Source: an uncultured bacterium
GTDB taxonomy: Bacteria > Bacillota > Clostridia > Lachnospirales > Lachnospiraceae
Direction: 5' to 3'
Assembly (NCBI GenBank): GCA_947647735.1
Contig: CANSLJ010000027.1
Location: 1-56,308, forward strand
Length of the DNA stretch: 56,308 nt
A program made the translations under genes and the position numbers. Positions 1-8,899 of the stretch are shown piece after piece; the first letter of the stretch is position 1, and every line of letters begins with the position of its first letter. The notes beneath the pieces were generated by a model. It worked only from the letters and a program-made list of their open reading frames with translations, did no database searches and was not told the DNA's origin.

Positions 1-80
1 GGAGCAATCCGTGGTATCATAGGGGGCAAAATACCTTTTGACCCCAACATCATTACATAGAGATAAGAATATATGATACG

Positions 81-200
81 CTAAGCGATAATTTCAGTGA
101 TACGAATTAAAATAGTTTTACTGATTGCTCTCATCAAGTATCCATTCATATAAGTTAATATCAACTTCGCTCCATACCTGACAAGATAAAGCAACGCCAT
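81..200 (-). CDS. possible 39-codon small ORF at left edge
   Basis: The first 254 bases hold no recognisable gene. The only coding candidate is a short minus-strand ORF starting ATGGCG at 200, with GGGAGG 9 bases upstream, and stopping at TAG (81-83). The predicted peptide is hydrophobic and basic, starts MALLYLVRYGAK and matches no family I recognise. It lies beyond the 3' end of the broken acetyltransferase gene and may be debris rather than a gene. Confidence 0.15.
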   Translation of the reverse strand: MALLYLVRYGAKLILTYMNGYLMRAISKTILIRITEIIA

Positions 201-254
201 CTTATAAATCCTCCCATTATCTTGCGTAGGTATCATAATTTTTCTGCATACTAT

Positions 255-827
255 TCATTTCATAGTCTCCGCCTGTTTCACAATCGCAAGCATTACAACA
301 TCATGAAACTCTCGTCCAAAGGGATAATAATGGAGTGTGCCCTCCCGCAGATAACCATTTTTCTCAAGTACGCGCATGGACGCGCCATTCTATACATGGA
401 CAAGTCCTTGTATTCTCCGCAATCCAAGCTCGTTTAACCCGAAATCCGTTACCTTTGCCGCCACCTTGCTGGCAGCGCCCTTCCCCCAACAGTCATATGC
501 GTAGTGATACGCAATTTCTGCCATAGTCCGTTTCACAAATCCTCCTAGATCAATCCTGCCAATCACGCTTCCATTCGACTTTTCTTTCACACACCATGTA
601 AAAACAAGTTTTCTTTTTAAGAGACGGTCGTTGATATTATACAGCCAATTTGTAATATTTGGTTCCTTGTCAAAGAGGGGTACACCGCCGCCAAGATATT
701 TCTGCACTCTGTCATCTCTTAAGATATCAAAATAGGCATCCATATCTTCCCTTGCAAATGGAACTAACCAAAAACGCTCTGTTTCTAATGTTGGGACACA
801 CGTAAAATAATCTCTAAACTTCTTCAA
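255..827 (-). pseudogene. GNAT (RimJ/RimL-type) acetyltransferase with in-frame amber stop
   Basis: The reading frame begins MKKFRDYFTCVPTLETERF and follows the RimJ/RimL GNAT plan: the TERLxL-like N-terminus, a central VIGRIDLGG strand and an acetyl-CoA loop region around WGKGAASKVA. Codon 146 is TAG (392-390). Reading through it in the same frame gives NGASMRVLEKNGYLREG and a normal GNAT C-terminus ending at TGA 255. Family members carry Glu just before the Asn of this N-x-A-S motif, so a single GAG to TAG change would explain the stop. The product would lack the last quarter of the fold, including part of the CoA site. I call it a recent nonsense pseudogene. Programmed readthrough is possible, but nothing in the sequence supports it. 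Confidence 0.75.
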
Positions 828-860
828 CGATTTCGTCTCCTTTCCTCATCGCACTACAGC

Positions 861-1367
861 CTATCTATAAGATACATATTCTTCCAAGCTGCGTCTCTTT
901 AAGTGATCTTTTGAAGGTTGCGCATCCGTATAACCCATAATTAAAATCGCAACCGGTTCCACATTTTCAGGCAATTCAAATTCCACCCGAACTGCTTCTG
1001 GGATAAAATACATGATCCACGTAGCACCAATACCTAAATCTGCCGCCTCCAGCATCATGTGTGTGGCGACAATACTTGCGTCGATATCGCCGCTGTGTTT
1101 ATGATCATAATCACGTTCCCAGCATTTTTCCTTATCATAGCAGACGATAAATGCGAGCGGCGCATTATAATGACACTTGGTACATTTTTTCAATGTTTCA
1201 AGTCCCTGCGGGGAATGAACCACGATAACTTTCTGCGGCTGGTTATTATGGGCAGTAGGAGCGGCATTTCCCGCCATAAGAATCTGATCGATTACTGCCT
1301 TTGAAATCGGTGTTTGCTTGAAATTACGCACAGAATAGCGTTTCACTGCTAATTCCTGAAAATTCAT
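861..1367 (-). CDS. nitroreductase family flavoprotein
   Basis: A 168-residue protein of the FMN-dependent nitroreductase family, a usual length for the short single-domain type. The N-terminus shows the typical RYSVRNFK pattern (residues about 10-17) that contacts FMN phosphate, followed by APTAHNNQPQ near residue 37. The C-terminal half has GIGATWI and the late MGYTDAQP segment. These enzymes transfer electrons from NAD(P)H to nitro, quinone or enone substrates in the cytoplasm; the natural substrate here cannot be read. The ATG is preceded by AAAGGAGA with 9-base spacing, an RBS that sits on the remnant of a truncated regulator gene. It is the only intact gene among three decayed ones. Confidence 0.85.
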   Translation of the reverse strand: MNFQELAVKRYSVRNFKQTPISKAVIDQILMAGNAAPTAHNNQPQKVIVVHSPQGLETLKKCTKCHYNAPLAFIVCYDKEKCWERDYDHKHSGDIDASIVATHMMLEAADLGIGATWIMYFIPEAVRVEFELPENVEPVAILIMGYTDAQPSKDHLKRRSLEEYVSYR

Positions 1368-1457
1368 TTATAAGTCTCTCCTTTCATTATCCTGTGACAT
1401 TCCGTTTTGCTTTCTCAGAAAAGCAATTCTTTTTCCAAACCGTTTTATATCAAGCAT
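1368..1457 (-). pseudogene. N-terminal remnant of XRE-family HTH regulator
   Basis: A 29-codon frame starts ATG at 1457 with a GGAGATAA ribosome site, and its first 24 residues read like the first helix and turn of an XRE repressor (RFGKRIAFLRKQNGMSQ, then DN). The next codons (ERRDL, stop) are made by the Shine-Dalgarno region of the nitroreductase gene, so the rest of the regulator has been deleted and its start now feeds directly into the next gene. The 266 bases upstream (1458-1723) contain no further coding sequence I can support. Confidence 0.6.
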
Positions 1458-1723
1458 GTTTATCTCCTTCATCTGTAAGATACTATCTATAAATAACAAG
1501 TTAATTTTATTATAACAAAACCTCCACTCCAAAAACATACTCAAAACAGCAACATGCCTTAACTTGTGGTTTACGTGTTGTAATTGATTTACGTTGCGTC
1601 TTCCATATATATCTTTTGGTTTGTCTTTAGCTTTGTATTAAATATCAGTAACCCACTATTATAGACTTCAATGCTTTCTTCATTTCGCAAAAGTTCTCCT
1701 TTTCCAAAAGCACAGTTTAACCA

Positions 1724-2223
1724 CTACAGTTGTATGGATAAATGCCTGACGACTTTTTTCTCAAAATAAAGAATTTCGTCATATTTAAGACTGTAACGAC
1801 TTTTATTGTAACGGAAAGAAAAACTCTGATTTGTCATTCCAAGATAGTTTTCTGCCTTTTCCAACAGGACCTGCAGCCACTTCACTATGATAGGTTTCTG
1901 AATATAATCAAAAGTAACCATCTCAAACACGTCTGGCATATATTTGGTATAGCTGGTCAGAAACACAATTAATGCCTTGGAATTTTGGTTACGGATTTCG
2001 CGCGTAACGGCAAGTCCGTCCATTCCCGACATTTCAATATCAAGAATATACATATCTGGCTCTCGTTGCTGCCCGGCATATGCCGCAAGCAGTTCCCTTG
2101 GATTTTGATAAAATTCACACTCAAATACATATTCAACAATTGCAACAGTAATCCGTCAAACACCTCGACAGTCCTCGGTTCATCATCGCATACTATTATT
2201 TTCACCACTTCACCTCTCAACAA
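1724..2223 (-). pseudogene. LytTR-family response regulator, frameshifted and truncated
   Basis: The receiver domain is split over two frames. Frame one gives VKIIVCDDEPRTVEVF, with the acidic pocket, and runs to about 2130. A second frame then continues ECEFYQNPRELLAAY and on to MYILDIEMSGMDGL, which contains the phosphoacceptor Asp, and later KALIVFLTSY and DYIQKP with the conserved Lys. The LytTR DNA-binding domain starts (RYSLKYDEILYFEKK) but stops after about 30 residues instead of about 100. One frameshift plus loss of the C-terminus make a functional product unlikely. No partner histidine kinase is present, so this looks like the residue of a deleted two-component or peptide-signalling locus. 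Confidence 0.75.
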
Positions 2224-2261
2224 AAGGTTATTCCATCCTGTGCGTAAATAGATAAATCATA

Positions 2262-2327
2262 TAAAAAAGCATAATTGCTTAGAAACTGCCACACAAACCT
2301 GCATGGCAGTCTCTAAGCACCTTTTTT
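2262..2327 (-). terminator. rho-independent terminator after the rha operon
   Basis: Fifteen-base arms (2277-2291 and 2304-2318) pair with one mismatch around a 12-base loop. Read on the minus strand, the stem is followed within a few bases by a T-rich run (2268-2262). It lies about 60 bases past the fucO stop and closes the rhaBAD-fucO transcript. A-rich and T-rich flanks on both sides could make it bidirectional. Confidence 0.75.
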
Positions 2328-2380
2328 ACATAAATCCTGTATTTATAGCAAAAAACATACCCATTATGAACAGATAAATT

Positions 2381-3529
2381 TTATATCAATGATTCATAAA
2401 GTTTACTGATTTCTTCTACGCTTGTCTCTCTGGGATTGCCCGGCCTGCATGCGTCATCATATGCAGACTGTGCAAGGAAAGGAATGTCCTCCTTTTTGAC
2501 AATATCCTTCAGGTCCGCTGGGATACCAACATCCTGTGACAGCTTCTTTACTGCATCGACTGCCGCCTTGCGGTACTCCTCCTGAGACATACTATCAATC
2601 CCCTGTACGCCCATTGCCCTTGCAATTTCACGGTATTTTTCGCCTGTTGCCTCCGCATTGTATTCCATGACCGTAGGAAGAATAATCGCATTGGCGATTC
2701 CGTGCGGCGTATCATACAGTGCGCCAAGGGGATGCGCCATGGAATGCACGATTCCAAGTCCGACATTGGAGAATCCCATGCCTGCCACATACTGTCCGAG
2801 CGCCATGTCCTCCCTACCTTCTGGCGTATTGTCAACAGCACTTCTTAAAGACCGCGCTATGATTTCGATTGCCTTTAAGTGGAACATGTCTGATAGTTCC
2901 CATGCACCAGCTGTGATGTAACCCTCAATCGCGTGCGTGAGCGCGTCCATTCCCGTTGCAGCTGTCAAACCCTTCGGCATGGTTGACATCATTTCAGGGT
3001 CCACAAATGCCACAACTGGAATATCTTTTGGATCAACACATACCATTTTGCGGTTCTTTGCAGCATCTGTAATGACATAATTGATGGTTACTTCTGCCGC
3101 CGTTCCTGCCGTGGTCGGCACTGCGAAGATTGGCACACATTTATTCTTTGTTGGCGCTACCCCTTCAAGACTCACCACGTCCTCAAATTCCGGATTATTG
3201 ATGATAATGCCAATGGCCTTTGCCGTATCCATGGACGAGCCGCCGCCAATCGCGATCAGATAATCAGCGCCTGATTTCCTGTATGCGGCAACACCGGTCT
3301 GTACATTCTCAACAGTCGGATTGGGCTTGATCTTGGAATAGAGCTCATATGCGAGTCCTTCCCCATCAAGAATATCTAGTACTTTTTTGGTTACACCAAA
3401 TTTTACTAGATCAGGATCTGAACATACAAACGCCTTCTGAAATCCCCTTCCTTTTGCCTCGGTCACAATTTCCTTTACTGCGCCTGCTCCGTGATACGAT
3501 ATCTCGTTTAACACAAATCTGTTTGCCAT
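2381..3529 (-). CDS. fucO: lactaldehyde reductase (1,2-propanediol oxidoreductase)
   Basis: A 382-residue group III iron-containing alcohol dehydrogenase, the full length for FucO. Visible family features are the GGGSSMDTAKA nucleotide-binding loop (about residue 95) and the metal-binding segments DALTHAIEGY, HSMAHPLGALYDTPHG and a C-terminal CRPGNPRE. The enzyme reduces L-lactaldehyde, made by RhaD, to L-1,2-propanediol with NADH, which restores redox balance in fermenting cells. It is the last gene of rhaB-rhaA-rhaD-fucO, 97 bases after rhaD, with AAAGGAG before the ATG. A strong terminator follows. No propanediol dehydratase genes are in view, so propanediol may be exported or used elsewhere. 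Confidence 0.93.
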   Translation of the reverse strand: MANRFVLNEISYHGAGAVKEIVTEAKGRGFQKAFVCSDPDLVKFGVTKKVLDILDGEGLAYELYSKIKPNPTVENVQTGVAAYRKSGADYLIAIGGGSSMDTAKAIGIIINNPEFEDVVSLEGVAPTKNKCVPIFAVPTTAGTAAEVTINYVITDAAKNRKMVCVDPKDIPVVAFVDPEMMSTMPKGLTAATGMDALTHAIEGYITAGAWELSDMFHLKAIEIIARSLRSAVDNTPEGREDMALGQYVAGMGFSNVGLGIVHSMAHPLGALYDTPHGIANAIILPTVMEYNAEATGEKYREIARAMGVQGIDSMSQEEYRKAAVDAVKKLSQDVGIPADLKDIVKKEDIPFLAQSAYDDACRPGNPRETSVEEISKLYESLI

Positions 3530-3626
3530 AATCTATTTCTCCTTTAAAAATGTTAAATTACAAGTGACTTCATTAATAGAATTTACCATGAACAAATATT
3601 ATTTTCAACATACTATTCTGATTCTC

Positions 3627-4451
3627 TTATTTCTCATATAAAAACTTTTCAGGCAGTGTTACTTGAAAGTCCCTTGCAAGATTCCTAAAATCATCTGGCT
3701 TGATGGTCTGGCACTTATCAGACTGCATTGACAGCATTTTTACCAGAATTTCCGCAGATTTTTCCACGGTGTGCATCAGTCCAAAAGTCAGATCAAAATC
3801 CTCGCCTGCCGCGAACATTCCATGGTGCGCCCAGACTGCCACATCATAATCTTTCATCAGCTTACTCGTCTCCACTGCAATCTCCCTTCCGCCCGGAACC
3901 ATCCAGGGAACAACGCCGATTCCGCCCGGAAATACAACTGGACATTCTGTTGCCATTTCCCACAGTTCCCTTGTAAATGCCTCATCCGTCAGCGGCAGCA
4001 CAAAGGTCAGAGCGATGACATTTGTGGTATGTGCATGGTAGATGACACGATACCTGCCATTCGTCAGCTCCTTCTTGACCTCATGGTTCATCAGATGCGA
4101 GGGAAGCTCAGAAGTCGGTTTCCCGCCGTTTACCAATCCCCACACAATACGGTAGTTTTCGCCCTTTTCATCAAGCTCAATCATACAGATGGAATCCTCC
4201 GGCTTGATGATGACATTCCTGAAATATTTTCCGCTCCCGGTCACAAGGAAATACTCCCCCGCAAGCTTCGGCACCGTTGTTCCTATTGGCTGCCATTCTT
4301 TTGCCTCAAAATTTTCTTTTACCGACTCTACTTCCTCCAGCTTTACGCGGTAAGACAAATTTCCGCCGTTTCGCTCGTGCCATCCCTGATTCCAGCCATC
4401 ATCCGCCATCCTGATAAATCCCTGTACAAATTCAGCATCCAAAAATTTCAT
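3627..4451 (-). CDS. rhaD: rhamnulose-1-phosphate aldolase
   Basis: A 274-residue class II aldolase, the same length as characterised RhaD proteins. It cleaves L-rhamnulose 1-phosphate into DHAP and L-lactaldehyde. The N-terminus has the GWHERNGGNLSYR segment; the zinc-binding region HAHTTNVIAL lies near residue 140 and a further His pair in WAHHGMFAAG near residue 210. It is translated with rhaA (18 bases upstream) and fucO (downstream). The ATG follows GGGGTTATAGAAT, a fair ribosome site. Confidence 0.95.
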   Translation of the reverse strand: MKFLDAEFVQGFIRMADDGWNQGWHERNGGNLSYRVKLEEVESVKENFEAKEWQPIGTTVPKLAGEYFLVTGSGKYFRNVIIKPEDSICMIELDEKGENYRIVWGLVNGGKPTSELPSHLMNHEVKKELTNGRYRVIYHAHTTNVIALTFVLPLTDEAFTRELWEMATECPVVFPGGIGVVPWMVPGGREIAVETSKLMKDYDVAVWAHHGMFAAGEDFDLTFGLMHTVEKSAEILVKMLSMQSDKCQTIKPDDFRNLARDFQVTLPEKFLYEK

Positions 4452-4469
4452 ATTCTATAACCCCTTCCC

Positions 4470-5726
4470 CTATCTTTTTAATAATACTTCATCTTCATAT
4501 TTCTTAACAGCGGCAAACCAGCTCTGATCGGAGGCCACGCCGCACTCCCTGCAGTATTCCTCCCACACATCCCCGAACGGATATGTCTTGATTTCTTCCT
4601 GTAACACCATGAGCTCCGTCATGCGGTTCTCCTCCTGCAGTCTTTTCAATTCTGTGTTTGGTGTGCAAAGCGCACCCAGTAGTGCCTTCTGCCAACTGCG
4701 GAAGCCGACTGCCCACGCAGATATCCTGTTGATACTTGCGTCAAAATAGTCGAGTGCCATGTACACACGGTCAAGTGCATCGTTTCTCACGATTTCCTTT
4801 GCCATCTCTCTCGTCTCGTCGTCAAACAATACGACATGGTCGCTGTCCCAGCGGATCGGTCTTGTAATGTGCAGCGCAATTTCAGGGAAGAAGCACAGCA
4901 GTGCCGGAATCTTGTCAGACACTACTTCTGTCGGATGGTAATGCCCGTTGTCCATCAATGGCAGACAACCGTCATGTGTTGCTGCAAAGGTAAGCGTAAA
5001 CTCCGCGCTTCCTGCTGTGAACGCCTCCACGCCGATGCCAAACACTTTAGACTCCACACAAGGCTTGACAAGTTTTTTGTCATATGGCTCTGACAAAATC
5101 TGTTCAATCGAATCCTTGTAGCGCAGGCGCGGTCCCATGCGGTCAGCCGGAATATCTTTGTAACCATCGCCTGTCCAGATATTCATGACACATGGCATCC
5201 CTGTCTGCTCTGCAAAATACTGGGAAATACGGATACATGCTTTTCCATGCTCTATCCAGAACCTTCTTGTCTCCTCGTCAGGACTTGACAGCGTCAGCCC
5301 GTCCTTCACTTTGTTATGTGAGAAAAAGGTCGGATTAAAGTCAATTCCCATGTTTCTTTCCTTCGCAAACGCCACCCATTTTGCAAAGTGCTTTGGATCA
5401 ATTTTATCGCGCTCCACAAATCCGTCATCCTCAAAAATGGCATAACTTGCATGTAGGTTCAACTTCTTTTTTCCTGGCATTAATTTTAATGCCACATCCA
5501 TATCCTGCATGAGTTCCTCTGGAGTCCTTGCCTTTCCAGGATAATTTCCCGTCGTCTGGATGCCTCCCGTGAGCGGGCCATCATGGTCAAAACCTGTCAC
5601 GTCATCACCCTGCCAGCAGTGCAGTGAAACCGGAATCTCCATCATTCTTCTGATGGCCGCATCCGTGTCAACCCCAACTGCCGCATACTTGTCTCTTGCA
5701 TCTTCATACCTTTGAACCTGATTCAT
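4470..5726 (-). CDS. rhaA: L-rhamnose isomerase
   Basis: A 418-residue protein, the standard length for RhaA. It interconverts L-rhamnose and L-rhamnulose using divalent metals in a TIM barrel. Diagnostic segments include LHCWQGDDVTGFD near residue 35, IDFNPTFFSHNK near residue 130 and the metal-site region HDGCLPLMDNGHYHPTE near residue 255. The start is fixed by AGGAGG 7 bases before the ATG, and 25 bases separate it from rhaB upstream. It is the second gene of the catabolic operon. Confidence 0.96.
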   Translation of the reverse strand: MNQVQRYEDARDKYAAVGVDTDAAIRRMMEIPVSLHCWQGDDVTGFDHDGPLTGGIQTTGNYPGKARTPEELMQDMDVALKLMPGKKKLNLHASYAIFEDDGFVERDKIDPKHFAKWVAFAKERNMGIDFNPTFFSHNKVKDGLTLSSPDEETRRFWIEHGKACIRISQYFAEQTGMPCVMNIWTGDGYKDIPADRMGPRLRYKDSIEQILSEPYDKKLVKPCVESKVFGIGVEAFTAGSAEFTLTFAATHDGCLPLMDNGHYHPTEVVSDKIPALLCFFPEIALHITRPIRWDSDHVVLFDDETREMAKEIVRNDALDRVYMALDYFDASINRISAWAVGFRSWQKALLGALCTPNTELKRLQEENRMTELMVLQEEIKTYPFGDVWEEYCRECGVASDQSWFAAVKKYEDEVLLKR

Positions 5727-5751
5727 TTTCGTCCTCCTTATTGAAATTATT

Positions 5752-7155
5752 TTATAAATACTCCTTTATTGGAAAAGATGCGTGGATACATTTTCTCGCA
5801 GCCGCCAATCCTCCTAATGCCCCGTCTGCAATCATCTGTGCCGCAAGATTTCCAACTGCTGTTGCCTCCGCTGGACCTGCACAGACCTTCTTTCCAGTAG
5901 CCTTTGCAGTCAGCCTGTTGAGATAGTCCGCATTTGCCCCGCCGCCGATAATGTGAATACAATCATAGATAATTCCAGTCATTTCCTCAATTTCTTTTGC
6001 CGCCTCTGCGTAACATGCTGCCAGACTGTTATAGATGACTGCCGCCGTCTCCGCGATTCCCTCTGGCTCTTTCTGTCCTGATTCCCTGCACGCTGCTTTC
6101 ACTTCCTCTGTCATGTTTTCTGGTGCGAGGAAACGGTCTGCATTGCAGTTCACAATGGATGAAATGCTGCATTTTGATGCCGCCTCACAAATCTCCCCAA
6201 AACCAAGTTCCCCGCCGATTTCCTTTTTGACCGACTGTATCATCCAAAGCCCCATAATATTTTTCAGGTAGCGGAACCGGTACTGATAACCGCCCTCGTT
6301 CGTAAGGTTATGCTGCCTGCTCTGCTCGCTGCAATTCGCTTTCATAAGCTCCGTACCCATCAGCGACCATGTCCCCGAACTGATGTAGAGTATGGTATCA
6401 CTCCTAGCAGGCACTGCCATGACTGCGGAGCCTGTATCATGTGTTGCAGGAAGCACGACCTTGCAGTTATATCCAATTTCCTGCGCAATGTCATTTTTCA
6501 AAACACCGAGTTCTGTGCCGGGCATCTGTATCTTCTGAAAAATGGACTGCGGATATCCGAGTCTTTCTATCAGTTCCCAGTCCCAGTCATTCGTTATGGC
6601 ATTTACAAGCTGTGTCGTCGTTGCATTTGTATATTCTGCTGCAGTGTTTCCTGTCAGCAGGAAATGGAAGTAATCTGGTATCATGAGCAGTTTTTCCGCA
6701 CGCTGAAGCACATCGGGATTTTTTTCCTTTAGCGCCATTAGCTGGTAGACTGTGTTAAACAATTGTTTCTGGATTCCGGTTCTACCATACAATTCTTTCT
6801 CATCAATCATTTCGTAAACTTTTTCATCCATATTTTTTGTGCGGTTATCGCGGTAGGCCACAGCATCTCCTATCAACCTGTCTTCCCTGTCCAGAAGCAC
6901 AAAATCAACTGCCCATGTGTCAATCCCTACTGAGACAGGGATTTTTCCAAGTTCCCTGCATTTCTTCATTCCTGTCTTGATTTCCCCAAACAGCACCTCA
7001 ATATTCCATACTTTCTGACCCTGTTTTTCAACCATACCATTTGGAAAGCGGTGAATTTCCTCAAGAACCATTTTCCCATCCTCCATATGCGACAGGATAT
7101 GGCGTCCGCTCGATGCTCCGATGTCTATGGCAAGATAGTATTTTTCCATGTTCAT
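5752..7155 (-). CDS. rhaB: rhamnulokinase
   Basis: An FGGY-family sugar kinase of about 467 residues that phosphorylates L-rhamnulose at C1. It opens with MNMEKYYLAIDIGASSGR, the phosphate-1 motif typical of RhaB. It later has the HDTGSAVMAVPA segment near residue 240, SSGTWSLMG, and the adenosine motif IIGGGANADYLNRLTA near the C-terminus. An in-frame ATG exists at 7221, but AAAGG five bases before 7155 favours that start; 7149 is the other option. It is the first gene of rhaB-rhaA-rhaD-fucO and has its own promoter region downstream of the AraC gene's terminator, so the pathway genes can be switched independently of the regulator. Confidence 0.94.
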   Translation of the reverse strand: MNMEKYYLAIDIGASSGRHILSHMEDGKMVLEEIHRFPNGMVEKQGQKVWNIEVLFGEIKTGMKKCRELGKIPVSVGIDTWAVDFVLLDREDRLIGDAVAYRDNRTKNMDEKVYEMIDEKELYGRTGIQKQLFNTVYQLMALKEKNPDVLQRAEKLLMIPDYFHFLLTGNTAAEYTNATTTQLVNAITNDWDWELIERLGYPQSIFQKIQMPGTELGVLKNDIAQEIGYNCKVVLPATHDTGSAVMAVPARSDTILYISSGTWSLMGTELMKANCSEQSRQHNLTNEGGYQYRFRYLKNIMGLWMIQSVKKEIGGELGFGEICEAASKCSISSIVNCNADRFLAPENMTEEVKAACRESGQKEPEGIAETAAVIYNSLAACYAEAAKEIEEMTGIIYDCIHIIGGGANADYLNRLTAKATGKKVCAGPAEATAVGNLAAQMIADGALGGLAAARKCIHASFPIKEYL

Positions 7156-7258
7156 CACAACCTTTCGTTTCCTGTTTGATACATTTATCATATAGAATGA
7201 TATGGCGTAAAAAAAGGACATCTTTTGACAGAAAAAGTGTCCTTATTTGTCCTTTTTA
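7156..7258 (-). terminator. AraC-gene terminator and rhaB leader
   Basis: On the minus strand an AAAAAGGACA arm (7257-7248), which overlaps the last codons of the AraC gene, pairs perfectly with TGTCCTTTTT (7220-7211) and runs into seven Ts, a rho-independent terminator. The 55 bases that remain before rhaB must contain its promoter. A TATGAT hexamer at about 7186 is a candidate -10, with no good -35, as expected for an AraC-activated promoter. The repeated AAGGACA units just upstream could also serve as regulator contacts. Confidence 0.6.
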
Positions 7259-8229
7259 CTGATACGATATTTTCTCGGCGTCATACGATACTGTTTTTGA
7301 AATATGCGGTGAAAATAGCTTGTGTTGTCATATCCCACTGCCATCCCGATATCCATAACAGACATTGCAGTATTCCGCAGAAGATATGCCGCCTGACTGA
7401 GTCTCTTTTCTTGAACAAGCTCCGTGTAACTGCGCCCTGTCCTTTTCCTGATTTCTCTGGAAAGCCAGTACATATCATAATTCAGCAATCCGGCAAGTTT
7501 TGTCAATTCCCCATCACGGTAATTCTCCTCAATGTAGCTGTACACATCAATAATCAGACGTCTGCTATGGTTTTCTGTATTCGTTTCCATCTGCTCCATG
7601 TGGTTCATCAGATGCAGAAATAAAAGTCCCATTGTTGCCTGGTTGATACTGCGTCTGTTAGGTTGTCTGTTCCAAATAGACCATATCAGGTTTTCCAGCA
7701 GATTCTGAATCGGAAGTATCCCTGCCACCTTAAAATGCATATATGCTGCATCTTCATTTTCCCCTTTCAGACAGCCAATCACAAAATCGCGCAGCAGATT
7801 TTTTTCCTCTCCCATCATTTTCAGCACATAATCAAAAAACTCCGGCAGGATAATAAAATTAACCGCAATGTCATCCTCCGCTGCGGGATAAATCTCCTGT
7901 TGTGATTTCTGGTTCAGAAAAAGCATTTCCCCTTCATAGAGCCATATGTCCTCACCGTCAATGATATGGTGGGTACTACCACAGCACATATAAATCATTT
8001 CAACGTAATTGTGCGAATGTTTCGGAAAATGAACAAAGCGGGTATGCGGACGCACCTGTATCAGCTTTCCCTCGTCAAGAAGCTTCTTCGCATCAACGAT
8101 ATACATATCTCCGATATTAGAATCCTGCAACATGTATATATCTTTTTCAATCTCCGCACTTCCATTTAAAATGTGTTCTTCTTCCGCCGTAATTTTTTTC
8201 AGTTCAATATATAACTTTTCTGTTATCAA
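7243..8229 (-). CDS. AraC-family regulator, probable rhamnose activator
   Basis: A 328-residue regulator with an N-terminal cupin-type sensing domain (HSHNYVEMIYMCCGS near residue 70) and a C-terminal double HTH (about residues 225-328). It includes LSREIRKRTGRSYTELVQEKRL and the family-end signature VGYDNTSYFHRIFQKQYRMTPRKYR. The start codon is TTG at 8229, with AGGAG 8 bases upstream. It sits directly upstream of rhaB and is separated from it by a terminator. By position it is the likely L-rhamnose-responsive activator of rhaBAD-fucO, analogous to RhaS/RhaR; the ligand is inferred, not seen. The upstream gap (8230-8416) holds only a short peptide frame with no start signal. Confidence 0.85.
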   Translation of the reverse strand: MITEKLYIELKKITAEEEHILNGSAEIEKDIYMLQDSNIGDMYIVDAKKLLDEGKLIQVRPHTRFVHFPKHSHNYVEMIYMCCGSTHHIIDGEDIWLYEGEMLFLNQKSQQEIYPAAEDDIAVNFIILPEFFDYVLKMMGEEKNLLRDFVIGCLKGENEDAAYMHFKVAGILPIQNLLENLIWSIWNRQPNRRSINQATMGLLFLHLMNHMEQMETNTENHSRRLIIDVYSYIEENYRDGELTKLAGLLNYDMYWLSREIRKRTGRSYTELVQEKRLSQAAYLLRNTAMSVMDIGMAVGYDNTSYFHRIFQKQYRMTPRKYRISKKDK

Positions 8230-8416
8230 TACGTATACTCCTCACTTTTTCACACAGAACTTTATATTATCCTGCCATACTACATACATCAGCATACAGA
8301 AAAAACTTCCATCGATTTACATCATATCAAGATCGAGTTTCTTTTTCAACTTCTCCATGATGTCATACGCGCTGAACTGCATTGGTATTTCATAGATATG
8401 TCAGTATCTTGTAATT

Positions 8417-8899
8417 TTATGACTTCTTTTTTTGCCGATGCAGCAGATGGTGTGCAATGTCAGTGCCCACGTAATAAATCCTTCGATAATATGTAAAAGT
8501 CGATATCAGAACGAATCCAATGCTCATTCCGGCTAACGACAGCGCGCAGTTTTTGGCATTGTCAAGCATTTGGGGCGTATCCTGCAACAACAAATTGACT
8601 GCTGTATTATAAAGTAAGTCTCCGGGAATCAGCGGAATGATCGCCGGGTACAGAAATACAGTGGAAGGCATCTTCTGACGCATAGCCATCGTCTCTGCAT
8701 AAAGCGCGGCGAACATCGCAGCCAGTAACGAATAGAGAATCCTCTGATCAATCACTTCGAGCAAAAACAGATAGACACATCTTGTCAGGGCACCGCCTGC
8801 CCCTGCCCACAGCAGATTCTTCTTTCCAATACGAAATACGATGCCAAAGCCCAGTGAGGCCGTAAAAGAAAAGATAATTAATTTCATACTTTCTACCAT
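8417..8899 (-). CDS. threonine/serine exporter family, small subunit
   Basis: A 160-residue membrane protein of the short ThrE-type family, with about five hydrophobic segments, for example KLIIFSFTASLGFGIVFRIG at the N-terminus and a central FLYPAIIPLIPGDLLY containing the conserved P-x-x-P-G-D stretch. In Firmicutes this protein is usually paired with the longer ThrE-like gene found immediately upstream here; together they supply the ten or so transmembrane helices found in one polypeptide in Corynebacterium ThrE. The two genes overlap by 7 bases, consistent with translational coupling. Export of threonine or serine is the family's known activity; the real substrate here is uncertain. Confidence 0.8.
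   Translation of the reverse strand: MVESMKLIIFSFTASLGFGIVFRIGKKNLLWAGAGGALTRCVYLFLLEVIDQRILYSLLAAMFAALYAETMAMRQKMPSTVFLYPAIIPLIPGDLLYNTAVNLLLQDTPQMLDNAKNCALSLAGMSIGFVLISTFTYYRRIYYVGTDIAHHLLHRQKKKS

Noticed and set aside
390-392. Amber codon as a pyrrolysine site
   Set aside because: GNAT enzymes are not known to use pyrrolysine and no pyl genes are visible in the window.
8318-8397. Short minus-strand peptide frame ending EKLKKKLDLDMM
   Set aside because: No ribosome site and a stop just upstream of the frame; it reads like a fragment and is too short to support.
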